A DNA stretch of 64,000 nucleotides from JAOPZW01 sp963764585 (GTDB lineage: Bacteria; Actinomycetota; Thermoleophilia; Solirubrobacterales; Solirubrobacteraceae): assembly GCA_963764585.1 (NCBI GenBank), contig CAVXTB010000006.1:558001-622000 (forward strand). The letters are read 5' to 3'. Below the pieces are notes generated by a model. That model saw only the letters and a list, made by a program, of their open reading frames with translations, was not told the DNA's origin and did not search any database. A program made the translations under genes and the position numbers. Below, piece after piece: positions 1 through 8,546 of this stretch. The stretch's first letter is position 1, and each line of letters opens with the position of its first letter.

Positions 1-792
1 ATGACGCTCTCGCCCGACGGGCACAGCCTCTACGTCGCCGGCTTCGGCGACGGCAAGGTCGGCCAGTACGACGTCGGCGACGACGGCGCGCTGGCGGCCA
101 AGAGCCCCGCGTCCGTCGACGCGGACGTCCGGCCGGTCGCGGTCGCCGCCGTACGCGCGCCCGACAAGCAGGCGCCGACCGTCGACCTGCGCACGCCCGC
201 CGACGGCGCGCACTACGCGCAGGGCGCCGAGGTCACCGCCGACTACTCGTGCGCCGACGCGGGCGGCTCGGGCGTGGCGTCGTGCGAGGGCGACGTGGCC
301 AGCGGCGACCCGATCGACACCTCGACGCCGGGCACGTTCGACTTCACCGTCGTCGCCGACGACGGCGCCGGCAACGAGACGACCGTGACGCACGGCTACA
401 CGGTCGACGAGCCGCCGCCGCCGGGCGGCTTCGAGGGCTTCGTCGGGCCGATCCACGACGGCAGCGTGGTCCGGGCGGGCAGCGTCGTCCCGATCGCGTT
501 CTCGCTGGGCGGCTTCCACGGTCTCGACGTGCTCGCCGACGGCTCGCCGACCAGCGCGCCCGTCGACTGCAACGATCCGGGCGAGCCGGTCGGCGACGAC
601 GAGCCGGCCGCGTCCGCCGACGGGCTGCTCTTCGACGACGCGACCGGCACCTACACCTTCGCGTGGCAGACCGACCGCTCCTGGGCGCGGACCTGCCGCG
701 CGTTCGCCGTGAAGCTGCGCGACGGCAGCGTCCACCAGCTGGTGGTCAGGTTCTGTCCGCCGCGCTGGCACCACTGGCGCCGGCACCGGTGA
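1..792 (+). CDS. C-terminal part of a beta-propeller surface protein with PxKF domain (5' end outside window)
   Basis: The reading frame is open from base 1, so the gene probably starts upstream. The first 50 residues resemble a lactonase/YVTN-type propeller blade (SPDGHSLYVAG). An Ig-like segment follows (about 58-135, ending DDGAGNETTVTHGYTV), then a PxKF-type module (about 143-255, DGSVVRAGSVVPIAFSLGG). Paired cysteines suit an exported protein. The last 47 bases overlap the 3' end of the convergent SRPBCC gene. Role unknown; extracellular location is inferred from the domain types. Confidence 0.7.
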   Translation: MTLSPDGHSLYVAGFGDGKVGQYDVGDDGALAAKSPASVDADVRPVAVAAVRAPDKQAPTVDLRTPADGAHYAQGAEVTADYSCADAGGSGVASCEGDVASGDPIDTSTPGTFDFTVVADDGAGNETTVTHGYTVDEPPPPGGFEGFVGPIHDGSVVRAGSVVPIAFSLGGFHGLDVLADGSPTSAPVDCNDPGEPVGDDEPAASADGLLFDDATGTYTFAWQTDRSWARTCRAFAVKLRDGSVHQLVVRFCPPRWHHWRRHR

Positions 793-1273
793 CGCCGCGC
801 TCGGAGCGGCGCGCCGCAGCCTGGCGGCGCAGCTGCTCGTGCTCGACCTGGCGCTTGAGCTGCTGCAGCGAGCGGCGCAGGTGGCCGCGGACGGTCGGCG
901 CGGCGACCTGCTCTGCCACCCAGCCCAGGATGCCCGACCCGGCGACGCCGTAGGCGATCCGCAGCTCGACGTGCGTGCGGTCGTCGGGCTGCGCGCGCAG
1001 GCGCCAGCGCCCGCGCTGGTCGACGCCGGTGACCGAGCTCCACGCCAGGTCGCATTCCTCGTCCCACTCGACCACCTCGACGAGGCCGCCGACCTCCGCC
1101 GAGCCCACGCGCATGAGCGTGCGGTAGCGCGCGCCGAGGCCGGTCGCGCGCTCGCCGGCGACCTCCCAGCGCGTGATGCCGGCCATGAAGTGCAGGTAGC
1201 GGGTCGGGTCGACGATGAACTCCCACACCGTGGCCGCCGGGGCGGCGATGTCGATGTCGGCCTGGACCCTCAT
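746..1273 (-). CDS. SRPBCC (START-like) family protein
   Basis: A 175-residue protein with the polyketide-cyclase/START fold pattern: it begins MRVQADIDIAAPAATVWEFIVDP and has the central strand run RYRTLMRVGSAEVGG. The family binds hydrophobic ligands. The ATG lies in an ATGA overlap with the stop of the upstream acyltransferase, so translation is probably coupled, and a lipid-related role is plausible. The C-terminal 30 residues are charged and low in complexity, and their DNA overlaps the convergent gene. The ligand cannot be told from the sequence. Confidence 0.8.
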   Translation of the reverse strand: MRVQADIDIAAPAATVWEFIVDPTRYLHFMAGITRWEVAGERATGLGARYRTLMRVGSAEVGGLVEVVEWDEECDLAWSSVTGVDQRGRWRLRAQPDDRTHVELRIAYGVAGSGILGWVAEQVAAPTVRGHLRRSLQQLKRQVEHEQLRRQAAARRSERGVTGAGASGASAADRT

Positions 1274-2208
1274 CCGAGCAAGGGCAGGCGGCGCTCGGCG
1301 GCGAGCGCGTCGAGGGTCTCCTGCATGAGGCGCAGGACGTAGTCGTAGGCCTCGTCGACGTCGAGGTCGTCGCCGAACTCCTCGTGCAGGCGGATCGGCG
1401 GCAGCGCCTCGACGGTGATCTTGGCCGGCAGCGGGACGTGGCCGAGGAAGTCGCCGACGTTCAGTCCCCACGGCGCCGAGAGCGAGATCGGCAGGACCTT
1501 CAGGCGCAGCAGCTTGTCGATGCCCAGCAGCCGCGCGAGCCCCTCGCCGCGGCTGAGGAACAGCGCGGTCTCCTGCCCGCCGATCGACACGATCGGGACG
1601 ATCGGGACGTCGTGCTCGAGCGCGAGGCGCACGAAGCCGCGGCGGCCGCCGAAGTCGACGCGGTTGCGCTGCCAGCTCGGGCGGTGGACCTCGTGGTCGC
1701 CGCCGGGGTAGACGAGCACGGCGGCGCCGGAGCGCAGCGCCTTCTCGGCGTTGGCCGGCGATGCGGCGACCGTGCCGAACTTGCGCAGGAAGCCGAGGCC
1801 CGGCATCGAGAGCACGAGGTTGTGGGCCAGCTGGTAGAAGGGCCGCTCGACGCCGAAGTAGGCGCTGAAGGCGAGCGTGAAGACCGTGGTGTCGGGCGTC
1901 AGGTTGCCGCCCGAGTGGTTGCCCACGAGCAGGACGGGGCCGTGCTCGGGGATGTTGCCCAGCCCGCGGACCTCGCCGCGGAAGTACAGGCTGGACAGCA
2001 GCCACAGGCGCGGCAGCGACTCGCGGATGTAGTCGGGATCACGCTCGTCGAGGTCGGCCGGCGGGATGCGCTTGGTGACCTGGCCGGCAAGCGCCCGCGC
2101 CAGGCGCACGGGCAGCGGCCCGGGCCCGGGCTCCTCCTCGCCGTGGTGAAGGCGCCCGTCGCCGACGGGGTTGGTGCTGTGGCCGTTGCGCGTGGCGGTG
2201 GCGCTCAT
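1270..2208 (-). CDS. PlsC-like lysophospholipid acyltransferase family protein
   Basis: A 312-residue acyltransferase. The HX4D block is GNHSGGNLTPD (about 110-120) and the second block YPGGDHEVHR replaces the usual FPEGTR. This variant is typical of the diacylglycerol acyltransferase/DUF-type branch rather than classical PlsC. The first 35 residues are polar and poorly conserved. The gene overlaps the SRPBCC gene by ATGA and lies 17 bp downstream of a secreted-protein gene. A role in membrane or storage lipid acylation is inferred; the substrate is unknown. Confidence 0.8.
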   Translation of the reverse strand: MSATATRNGHSTNPVGDGRLHHGEEEPGPGPLPVRLARALAGQVTKRIPPADLDERDPDYIRESLPRLWLLSSLYFRGEVRGLGNIPEHGPVLLVGNHSGGNLTPDTTVFTLAFSAYFGVERPFYQLAHNLVLSMPGLGFLRKFGTVAASPANAEKALRSGAAVLVYPGGDHEVHRPSWQRNRVDFGGRRGFVRLALEHDVPIVPIVSIGGQETALFLSRGEGLARLLGIDKLLRLKVLPISLSAPWGLNVGDFLGHVPLPAKITVEALPPIRLHEEFGDDLDVDEAYDYVLRLMQETLDALAAERRLPLLG

Positions 2209-2225
2209 GGCCGCGCCGATGATAG

Positions 2226-3386
2226 TCAGCAGGGCGTGACGGCAGGCCCAGCCACGACCTCGAAGGCATCGCCGGGGATCGGGTGGCGCTGGTTGATGTC
2301 CTCGATCGTCTGCGTCCAGCGGCGATCGGTCGTGCCGGTGATGAACATCGACGACCCCTGGTCGGCGAACATCAGCCCGTAGCGCTTGAGGGCCCGCACG
2401 ATGGCCAGCGCGGGGCCGCGGTACGGCGACTCGTCGAACGACGCCTTCAGCCGCCAGCGCGAGCCGTAGGGGGGCGCCGAGGCGTCGGTCGTGGTGCCGC
2501 AGTGACCGGCGGGCGCCTGCCAGCCGCGCCGCGCGCGCGGCAGCGTGAAGCGCAGCGCGTGGCGGATCGTGCCTGACGCGGCCTCGTCGTAGCGCAGGAG
2601 CCCCGGGAAGATCGGCAGGCCGGCGGCGTCGGCGGAGGTCCAGCCCGCTGGGCGCCGGCCGTTGCGCGTGAGGTCCCAGCGTGCCGAGGAAGATACTTCC
2701 CAGGAAGCGCCGCCGTTGGTGCGCACGGCGTTGTAGAGCTCGTAGTCCACGCAGCGCCCGCGCTGGATGACGATGACGTGGCGATCGCCGGAGTCGGGGT
2801 TCGGCTGCCCGGCGGGCGCGCCCTCGATCGGCGCGGTCGGCGGGATCGGGAACGGCCCGTGGTCGCTCTCGTCGCCGTAGTCGGCGCCGTCGGTGCCGTA
2901 GGTGACCGGCACGCGGCGCTGCGTCGGGCCGACGATGGCGTAGGGGATCCCGTACTCCGACTGCGTGTCGCCGAAGTCCAGGTGGACGTCGTGGCCGGCC
3001 GCCTGGGCGCCGACCAGCGTCGCCGAATCCGCGGCCAGCGGCGCCTTGCTGACGTCGGTGTTCCACGGGCTGCTGGCCGGGAAGACCGGGCAGCCGGCGA
3101 GGATCGGGCCGTTGGTGACGACGAACGGGGCGCTGGTGCACGACGGCCCGCGACAGGCGCGCAGCCGGTGGCGGCCCTCGGCGAAGCGATCGCGCACGCT
3201 GACGCGCGTGGTCTTGTGGTGCGCGGTCGCCACGCGGCGTCCGTCGATCGACAGGGTCTGGGGCAGCCGGCCGGTGACCGCGACGGTGAGCGTTGCGTGC
3301 GGGCGCACGCCGACGGGGGCGATGCGCACCGCCGCCTGCGCCGGCGCGGGCGCGAGCAGCGCGAGGACGAGCACGGCGCGGCGCAT
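2226..3386 (-). CDS. secreted protein of unknown function
   Basis: A 386-residue protein with a clear signal peptide (MRRAVLVLALLAPAPAQAA). An Ig-like stretch (about 20-100) precedes a cysteine-containing globular region with conserved-looking blocks such as CPVFPASSPWNTD, SDHGPFPIPPTAPIEG and SRWRLKASFD. Related proteins are common as hypothetical exported proteins in actinobacteria, but I cannot name a function. The ATG at 3386 is chosen because the signal peptide begins there; an in-frame ATG at 3419 would add 11 residues. It ends 17 bp before the acyltransferase gene, so the two may be cotranscribed. Confidence 0.75.
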   Translation of the reverse strand: MRRAVLVLALLAPAPAQAAVRIAPVGVRPHATLTVAVTGRLPQTLSIDGRRVATAHHKTTRVSVRDRFAEGRHRLRACRGPSCTSAPFVVTNGPILAGCPVFPASSPWNTDVSKAPLAADSATLVGAQAAGHDVHLDFGDTQSEYGIPYAIVGPTQRRVPVTYGTDGADYGDESDHGPFPIPPTAPIEGAPAGQPNPDSGDRHVIVIQRGRCVDYELYNAVRTNGGASWEVSSSARWDLTRNGRRPAGWTSADAAGLPIFPGLLRYDEAASGTIRHALRFTLPRARRGWQAPAGHCGTTTDASAPPYGSRWRLKASFDESPYRGPALAIVRALKRYGLMFADQGSSMFITGTTDRRWTQTIEDINQRHPIPGDAFEVVAGPAVTPC

Positions 3387-3390
3387 GGCC

Positions 3391-4629
3391 CTAGGCGGCA
3401 CGGGCGCGCGGCGCGGCAAGTGCGTCGACGCGCGCGAAGAACCGGCACAGCAGCCCGATCGTCTGCTCCGAGCGCTCGACCTGCGGCACGTGGCCGCACT
3501 CCTCGAGCACGATCTGCTCGGCCCCGGGCAGCCACTTGGCCACGTGGCGCTGGAAGCCCGGCGGGATCAGGCGATCGCAGGCGCCCCAGACGAAGAGCGC
3601 GGGCGCCTCGAGCTCGGACAGGCGCGGGTAGAACCCGCCGCGCCCGAACGGGCGATCGAGGTAGATGTTGCGCGCGGCGGTCAGGAAGGCCAGCCGGGCG
3701 CCGGCGCTCGAGTAGATGCGCTGGAACTCGTCGACGACGACGTCGGCGACGCTCGGATCGACCTGGTCGGGGTCGGCGAACAGGCTCCAGAACTGGCGCG
3801 CGACCCGGGCGCGGCCGAAGCTGTGGGGCAGCAGCCCGAGCTCGGGGCGGAGCAGGCGGACGATCGGATGCCAGTCGCGCTTGACGAAGGCCACGGCGGG
3901 CGACAGCAGGGCCATGCCGGCCACGCGGTCGGGCGCTCGCAGGCCCATCTCGATCGCCACGCGCCCGCCCATCGAGTTGCCGACCAGGTGCGCGCGCTCG
4001 ACGCCGAGCGTGTCCATGACCTCGACGACCGTCTCGGCGAACCAGCGCGCCGAGTAGGGCCCGGCGATCGGCTTGGACGAGCCGCCGAAGCCGGGCAGGT
4101 CGAGCGCGTGGACGCGGTAGCCGGCGCGCGTGAGGGCCGCGGCGGTGTCGAAGAACGAGGCCTTGGTGGCGCCGAGACCGTGGACGCAGAGGACGTCGGG
4201 GCCCTCGCCCATCGTCAGGGTCGACACGCGGCGGCCCGGCAGCCTGACCTCGTGCACGCGCAGCAGCGGTGGGCGCCCGTTGGGCAGCCGGAACAGGCCC
4301 TCGAAGCCGATCGCGAGGTCGACGTCGCCGCGCGCGTAGAGCGTGCGCTGCGAGAACGCCTCGACGCCGGACAGCTCGCCCTCGCGCAGGGCCAGCCACG
4401 TCGCGGCATCGGTGCCGATGACGACGTCGGGCTCGCGGCGCGTCGAGCCCTTGCGCACCCGGGCGCCGTGCGACGTGCAGCGCACTTCCCACGTGTGCCC
4501 CACGTCGCCCAAGCGGACGTGATAGGTCGCGTCGAAGCCCTCCGGCGCGCCGAGATAGCGCTCGGGGAGGGTGCGAAACGCCTCCTCGAGCAAGGCAAGC
4601 CTCCGGGAGTGGGGCAGCTCGCCGGGCAT
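3391..4629 (-). CDS. SCP2-like / alpha-beta hydrolase fusion protein
   Basis: A 412-residue protein. Residues about 25-120 look like an SCP2 sterol-carrier domain (VRCTSHGARVRKGSTRREPDVVIGT...). Residues about 145-400 are an alpha/beta hydrolase with oxyanion motif HGLGATKAS, nucleophile elbow GNSMGG (Ser219), an Asp in WGACDRLIPP and a His in ECGHVPQ. A lipid-ester substrate presented by the SCP2 part is a reasonable inference. Start: the ATG at 4629 lies 8 nt behind a TAAGGT box read on the minus strand (complement of 4638-4643), suggesting a leaderless mRNA. Confidence 0.82.
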   Translation of the reverse strand: MPGELPHSRRLALLEEAFRTLPERYLGAPEGFDATYHVRLGDVGHTWEVRCTSHGARVRKGSTRREPDVVIGTDAATWLALREGELSGVEAFSQRTLYARGDVDLAIGFEGLFRLPNGRPPLLRVHEVRLPGRRVSTLTMGEGPDVLCVHGLGATKASFFDTAAALTRAGYRVHALDLPGFGGSSKPIAGPYSARWFAETVVEVMDTLGVERAHLVGNSMGGRVAIEMGLRAPDRVAGMALLSPAVAFVKRDWHPIVRLLRPELGLLPHSFGRARVARQFWSLFADPDQVDPSVADVVVDEFQRIYSSAGARLAFLTAARNIYLDRPFGRGGFYPRLSELEAPALFVWGACDRLIPPGFQRHVAKWLPGAEQIVLEECGHVPQVERSEQTIGLLCRFFARVDALAAPRARAA

Positions 4630-4637
4630 GGTAGGGG

Positions 4638-4704
4638 ACCTTATACCCGGCCCCGGGCGGCGCCGGACTGTCCATCCGCATCGTCTCCGCACCTTGCGTA
4701 GATT
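4638..4704. promoter_or_regulatory. divergent promoter pair between the hydrolase gene and cysS
   Basis: The 82-bp interval carries a minus-strand -10 box TAAGGT (complement of 4638-4643, within TATAAGGT), 8 nt from the hydrolase ATG. It also carries a plus-strand box TAGATT (4699-4704), 7 nt from the cysS GTG. No Shine-Dalgarno sequence precedes either start. Both transcripts are inferred to be leaderless; -35 boxes are weak. Confidence 0.5.
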
Positions 4705-4711
4705 GCGCTAC

Positions 4712-6076
4712 GTGGCGCGCGAGATCCGCCTGCACGACACCCGGACGGGCAAGAAGGCCCTGCTCGAGCCCCGCGACCCCGGCCGCGTGGGCATCTACTC
4801 GTGCGGGCCGACGGTCTACAACCGCATCCACATCGGCAACGCGCGGCCCTACGTCATCCCCTCGCTGCTCAAGCGCTTCCTCGAGCACGAGGGCTACGCG
4901 GTGACGCTCGTGGCCAACGTCACCGACATCAACGACAAGATCTACGACGCGGCGCGGCCGCTCGGCGTCCCCAGCGCACAGCTCGCGCGCGAGATGACCG
5001 ACCACTACTTCGCCGACACCGAGGGCCTCGGCCTCGGGCGGCCCGACCGCGAGCCGCTGGCCTCCGAGACGATCGAGCCGATCATCGAGCTCATCCAGGC
5101 GCTGCTCGACAACGGCTCGGCCTACGCGGTGCAGGGCGACGTGTACTTCCGCGTGCGCTCCGATCCCCAATACGGGTCGATCAGCCACCGGTCCGTCGAC
5201 GACATGGACCAGGGGGAGGGGGTCGAGGGCGCCGACCTCAAGGAGGACCCGCTCGACTTCGCGCTCTGGAAGGCCCAGAAGCCCGGCGAGGACACCGCGT
5301 GGGACGCGCCGTGGGGCCGCGGGCGCCCCGGCTGGCACATCGAGTGCTCGGCGATGGCCGAGCAGGTGCTGGGCGTCGGCTTCGAGATCCACACCGGCGG
5401 CAACGACCTCACGTTCCCCCACCACGAGAACGAGGCCGCGCAGACGCGCCGCGCCCGCGGGACCGAGCTGTCGCGGATCTGGATGCACAACGGGATGCTC
5501 CAGATGGGCGCCGACAAGATGTCCAAGAGCATCGGCAACATCACGTCGCTCGCCGATGCGCTCGCCGAGCACGGCCGCGACGCCGTGATCATGTTCTTCG
5601 TCGCCGGCCACTACCGCCAGCCGATCCAGTTCGACGAGACGACGATGGGGCAGGCGGCGGCCAACGTGCGCCGCGTGCGCGAGGCCGCACGGCGCCTGGC
5701 GCCCGGGCCCTCGCCGCCCGAGCTCGCGCCGCTCAAGGAGCGCTTCTTCGACGCGCTGGCCGACGACTTCAACACCCCGATCGCGCTGGCCGCGGTGTTC
5801 GAGTGGATCAGGGAGGCCAATCGCCGCGATCCCGGCACCGGCGACGCCGACCTGCGCGAGATGCTGACGATCCTCGGCCTGGAGAACCTGTTCGACGTGG
5901 CCGCCGGCGACGGCGAGCCCGATCCCGACGCGCTCGCGCTGCTCGAGCGCCGCGAGACGGCCCGCGCCGCGCGCGACTTCGCCGAGGCCGATCGCCTGCG
6001 CGACGAGCTCGCCGCCCACGGCTGGCAGGTGCGCGACTCGGCCGACGGGCCGCAGCTCGTGCCGATCGAGCGGTGA
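4712..6076 (+). CDS. cysS: cysteine--tRNA ligase
   Basis: Class I aminoacyl-tRNA synthetase that charges tRNA-Cys in the cytoplasm. The 454-residue length fits the family. Visible signatures are the HIGH motif HIGN (40-43), the KMSKS motif (269-273) and zinc ligands including Cys31, the Cys in HIECSAMAEQ and the His/Glu of FPHHENE. The GTG at 4712 is preferred over an upstream in-frame ATG because the family N-terminus begins here and a TAGATT box sits 7 nt upstream. The stop overlaps rlmB by GTGA. Confidence 0.97.
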   Translation: MAREIRLHDTRTGKKALLEPRDPGRVGIYSCGPTVYNRIHIGNARPYVIPSLLKRFLEHEGYAVTLVANVTDINDKIYDAARPLGVPSAQLAREMTDHYFADTEGLGLGRPDREPLASETIEPIIELIQALLDNGSAYAVQGDVYFRVRSDPQYGSISHRSVDDMDQGEGVEGADLKEDPLDFALWKAQKPGEDTAWDAPWGRGRPGWHIECSAMAEQVLGVGFEIHTGGNDLTFPHHENEAAQTRRARGTELSRIWMHNGMLQMGADKMSKSIGNITSLADALAEHGRDAVIMFFVAGHYRQPIQFDETTMGQAAANVRRVREAARRLAPGPSPPELAPLKERFFDALADDFNTPIALAAVFEWIREANRRDPGTGDADLREMLTILGLENLFDVAAGDGEPDPDALALLERRETARAARDFAEADRLRDELAAHGWQVRDSADGPQLVPIER

Positions 6077-6768
6077 TCCTCTACGGGCGCAACCCGATCC
6101 GCGAGGCCCTGCGCGCCGGCCGGCGGCCCGTGCTCCGCGTCTGGGCGACGCGTGGCGCCTCGGCCGAGCCGTGGCTGCGCGAGGTCGAGGTCCTCGAGGC
6201 GCGGCCGGAGGAGATCGCCGCGCGGGCGGGCAGCGAGGCCCATCAGGGGCTGTGCGCCGAGGTCGGCCCCTACCCGTACGCCGACGATGCCGAGCTGCTG
6301 GCGCGTCCGGACCCGCTGATCGTCGCGCTCGACGAGCTGCAGGACCCCCAGAACCTCGGGGCGATCTGCCGGACGGCCGAGTGCGTCGGCGCCGACGGCG
6401 TCGTGATCCCCGAGCGCCGCTCGGCCGAGGTCACGCCGGCGGTCTGCAAGGCCTCGGCGGGGGCGGTGGAGCATCTCGCGGTGGCACGCGTGCGCAACCT
6501 CGCCGACTTCCTGGCCGACGCGAAGGACGCGGGCTGCTGGTGCTACGGCGCGGCCGCGGAGGAGGGCGAGTCGTATCTGGAGCCCGACTATCGCGGCGGC
6601 TGCGTGCTCGTCATCGGCGCCGAGGGGCGCGGCCTGCGCCCGCGGGTCGCCGCGGCGTGCGATCAGCTCGTCGCGCTGCCGCTGCGCGGCCACGTGCAGT
6701 CGCTGAACGCCAGCGCCGCGGCGGCGGCCCTGTTGTACGGGATCTTGCAGCGCCGACACGTTGCTTGA
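6073..6768 (+). CDS. rlmB: 23S rRNA (guanosine-2'-O-)-methyltransferase RlmB / SpoU family
   Basis: SAM-dependent SPOUT methyltransferase acting on 23S rRNA (Gm2251 in E. coli numbering). The 231 residues comprise a short N-terminal substrate-binding domain (LYGRNPIREALRAG) and the knotted catalytic domain with DPQNLG (91-96), IGAEGRGL (181-188) and SLNAS (210-214). The start is GTG in a GTGA overlap with cysS, so translation is probably coupled. The order cysS-rlmB-sigH recalls Bacillus. Confidence 0.93.
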   Translation: MILYGRNPIREALRAGRRPVLRVWATRGASAEPWLREVEVLEARPEEIAARAGSEAHQGLCAEVGPYPYADDAELLARPDPLIVALDELQDPQNLGAICRTAECVGADGVVIPERRSAEVTPAVCKASAGAVEHLAVARVRNLADFLADAKDAGCWCYGAAAEEGESYLEPDYRGGCVLVIGAEGRGLRPRVAAACDQLVALPLRGHVQSLNASAAAAALLYGILQRRHVA

Positions 6769-6847
6769 CAGCGATCCATAAGTCTGGAAACCTCGCCTTT
6801 GCTGAGGCTCGACCTGAGGTTGAGTTCGGCTGAGACTTCGATACAGA

Positions 6848-6913
6848 TGGCGCTCCGGGGAGGATTGCGCCACTGAGCACAATTCCGATCCCGTCGGCAC
6901 GGCTGCCGACGGG
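6848..6913 (+). promoter_or_regulatory. structured 5' leader of the SigH-like gene
   Basis: The 161 bp between rlmB and the sigma gene is non-coding. It holds a TTGACA hexamer at 6765-6770, a helix TGGCGC/GCGCCA (6848-6853 with 6867-6872) whose loop carries GGGGAGG, and a hairpin of 10 bp with a CGGC loop (6890-6913). That hairpin ends a few bases before the Shine-Dalgarno sequence. The position suggests control of sigma translation; no known riboswitch class is recognised. Confidence 0.45.
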
Positions 6914-6929
6914 TCCGAAAGGAACGCTC

Positions 6930-7577
6930 GTGGCCCGTCTTTCCCCAAATGCTCAGTCTCAAGTTCAGGTTGAGGATGGGTATCTGATAGCGCTTGCCAA
7001 GCAGGGCGACCCGACCTCCTACGACCGTCTCGTGCGGCGCTACTACGGGTTCGTGCGCCTGAAGGCGTCGTCGTACTTCCTGGCCGGTGGTGACGGGGAC
7101 GACCTCATCCAGGAGGGCCTCGTCGGCCTGTACAAGGCGATCCGCGACTACCGCTCGGACCGCGAGTCGAGCTTCCGCAACTTCGCCGAGCTGTGCATCA
7201 CGCGCCAGATCATCACGGCGGTCAAGACCGCGACGCGCAACAAGCACACGCCGCTGAACCAGTACGTCTCGTTCTCGAGCACGCCGGCCAGCGCGTCCGA
7301 CGGCGAGCCGACGCTCGACGAGGTCATCCCGGGCCCCTCGGTCCACGACCCGGTCAACCAGGTCATCTCCTCCGAGGAGCTGCGCTCGCTGGTGGCCTGC
7401 CTGTCCACCGCGCTGTCGGACCTCGAGTCGCGCGTGCTCGCGCTCTACCTCGACGGCTACTCCTACGAGCAGGTCGGCGAGCGCATCGGCTGCGACTGCA
7501 AGACGGTCGACAACGCGCTGCAGCGCGTCAAGCGCAAGGTCGGGGCGCACCTCGCGGCGCGCAACGTGCTGCTGTAA
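6930..7577 (+). CDS. sigH: RNA polymerase sigma factor, SigH (sporulation sigma-H) type
   Basis: A 215-residue sigma-70 family protein. Region 2 (about 25-110) includes DDLIQEGLVGLYKAIRDYR and FAELCITRQIITAVKTATR, the hallmark block of Bacillus SigH. Region 4 (about 165-208) includes LDGYSYEQVGERIGCDCKTVDNAL. The start is GTG with GAAAGGAA just upstream (6917-6924), behind the leader hairpin. Lying after cysS-rlmB repeats the Bacillus gene order, although secE/nusG do not follow here. Targets are unknown. Confidence 0.9.
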   Translation: MARLSPNAQSQVQVEDGYLIALAKQGDPTSYDRLVRRYYGFVRLKASSYFLAGGDGDDLIQEGLVGLYKAIRDYRSDRESSFRNFAELCITRQIITAVKTATRNKHTPLNQYVSFSSTPASASDGEPTLDEVIPGPSVHDPVNQVISSEELRSLVACLSTALSDLESRVLALYLDGYSYEQVGERIGCDCKTVDNALQRVKRKVGAHLAARNVLL

Positions 7578-7586
7578 TCCCGCGTC

Positions 7587-7970
7587 GTGAGCACGCTCGC
7601 GATCATCATCATCGTCTTCGTGGTGGTCGTCCTCCTACTGATCGTGGGAGGACTCGTCGCCAGCGGCAGGCTGTTTCGCCACGAGGACGCCCACCTGCGC
7701 GCCATCGCCCAGGAGGCCGACCGCGCGCTTGCGGCGGCCCGGGCCGTCGATCGCGGCTGGGACCGCCCCGCACTCGAGGCATCGGCGCGGGCGGCGTTCG
7801 CGGCCCGCTCGCCGGCCGAGGTCCGCGAGCTGCTCCTCATCCAGGTCGTCGACCGGCCCGGGACCGAGGAGGACCAGGCGCTGTTCCGCGTGGTCACCGA
7901 CGCGGGGTCGGAGGAGATCCTGCTCATGCGCGACGGCGACGCCTGGGTTGCCGCGGGGCCGGTGGCGTAG
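7587..7970 (+). CDS. small single-pass membrane protein, unknown
   Basis: A 127-residue protein. A strongly hydrophobic segment (about 3-27, LAIIIIVFVVVVLLLIVGGL) is followed by a soluble tail with the conserved-looking block FRVVTDAGSEEILLMRDGDAWVA. The GTG start lies 9 bp after the sigma gene stop, so cotranscription with sigH is likely. I do not recognise the family. A membrane partner of the sigma factor is possible but not shown. Confidence 0.6.
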   Translation: MSTLAIIIIVFVVVVLLLIVGGLVASGRLFRHEDAHLRAIAQEADRALAAARAVDRGWDRPALEASARAAFAARSPAEVRELLLIQVVDRPGTEEDQALFRVVTDAGSEEILLMRDGDAWVAAGPVA

Positions 7971-8060
7971 CGCCAGGGCCCACGCTGCCCTCGCGACCGC
8001 CGCCTATCATCGCCGGAGGTCAAGCGGCTGGGACTCGTTCTGCGACCGAGGAGCTTCGCA

Positions 8061-8528
8061 ATGGCTGAGAGGAAAGCTGCAAAGAAGGCCGCGCGGCAGT
8101 CCACCAGGAGCACCACCGGCCAGGCGTCCAAGCGGTTCACGGACGAGGAACGAGCCGCGATGAGGGAGCGCGCCCGAGAGCTGAAGGCGGGCAAGGCCGA
8201 CGGGGAAAGCGACGTGCTCGCGAAGATCGCCGAGATGCCGGAGCCGGATCGCACCATGGCCGAGCGGCTCCATGCCCTCATCAAAGTCAGCGCGCCAGCC
8301 CTCTCGGCGAGAACCTGGTACGGGATGCCCGCCTATGCCAAGGACGGCGATGTCGTCTGCTTCTTCCAGAGCGCGCAGAAGTTCAAAGCGAGGTACGCGA
8401 CGCTCGGCTTCAGCGACAAGGCGAACCTCGACGAAGGGACCATGTGGCCGACGGCCTTCGCACTGAAGGAGTTGACCGCCGCCGAAGAGGCAAGGATCGG
8501 CGCGCTCGTGAAGAAAGCGGTGAGCTGA
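8061..8528 (+). CDS. DUF1801-type (YdhG-like) small protein
   Basis: A 155-residue protein. Its C-terminal 100 residues match the DUF1801/YdhG pattern (SARTWYGMPAYAKDGDVVCFFQSAQKFKARYATLGF). Lys/Arg-rich N-terminal residues 1-35 (AERKAAKKAARQSTRST) could contact nucleic acid. A Shine-Dalgarno-like GAGGAG precedes the ATG. Proteins of this fold have been called iron-chaperone-like, but the function is uncertain. It converges on the nucleoside hydrolase gene with 18 bp between stops. Confidence 0.72.
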   Translation: MAERKAAKKAARQSTRSTTGQASKRFTDEERAAMRERARELKAGKADGESDVLAKIAEMPEPDRTMAERLHALIKVSAPALSARTWYGMPAYAKDGDVVCFFQSAQKFKARYATLGFSDKANLDEGTMWPTAFALKELTAAEEARIGALVKKAVS

Positions 8529-8546
8529 GGACCGTGTTCGCGCAGG

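Noticed and set aside
2447..6019. Very long open frame on the minus strand (1190 codons)
   Set aside because: It overlays cysS and the hydrolase gene in other frames; its composition (Arg, Ala, Gly) is what third-position GC bias produces opposite real genes.
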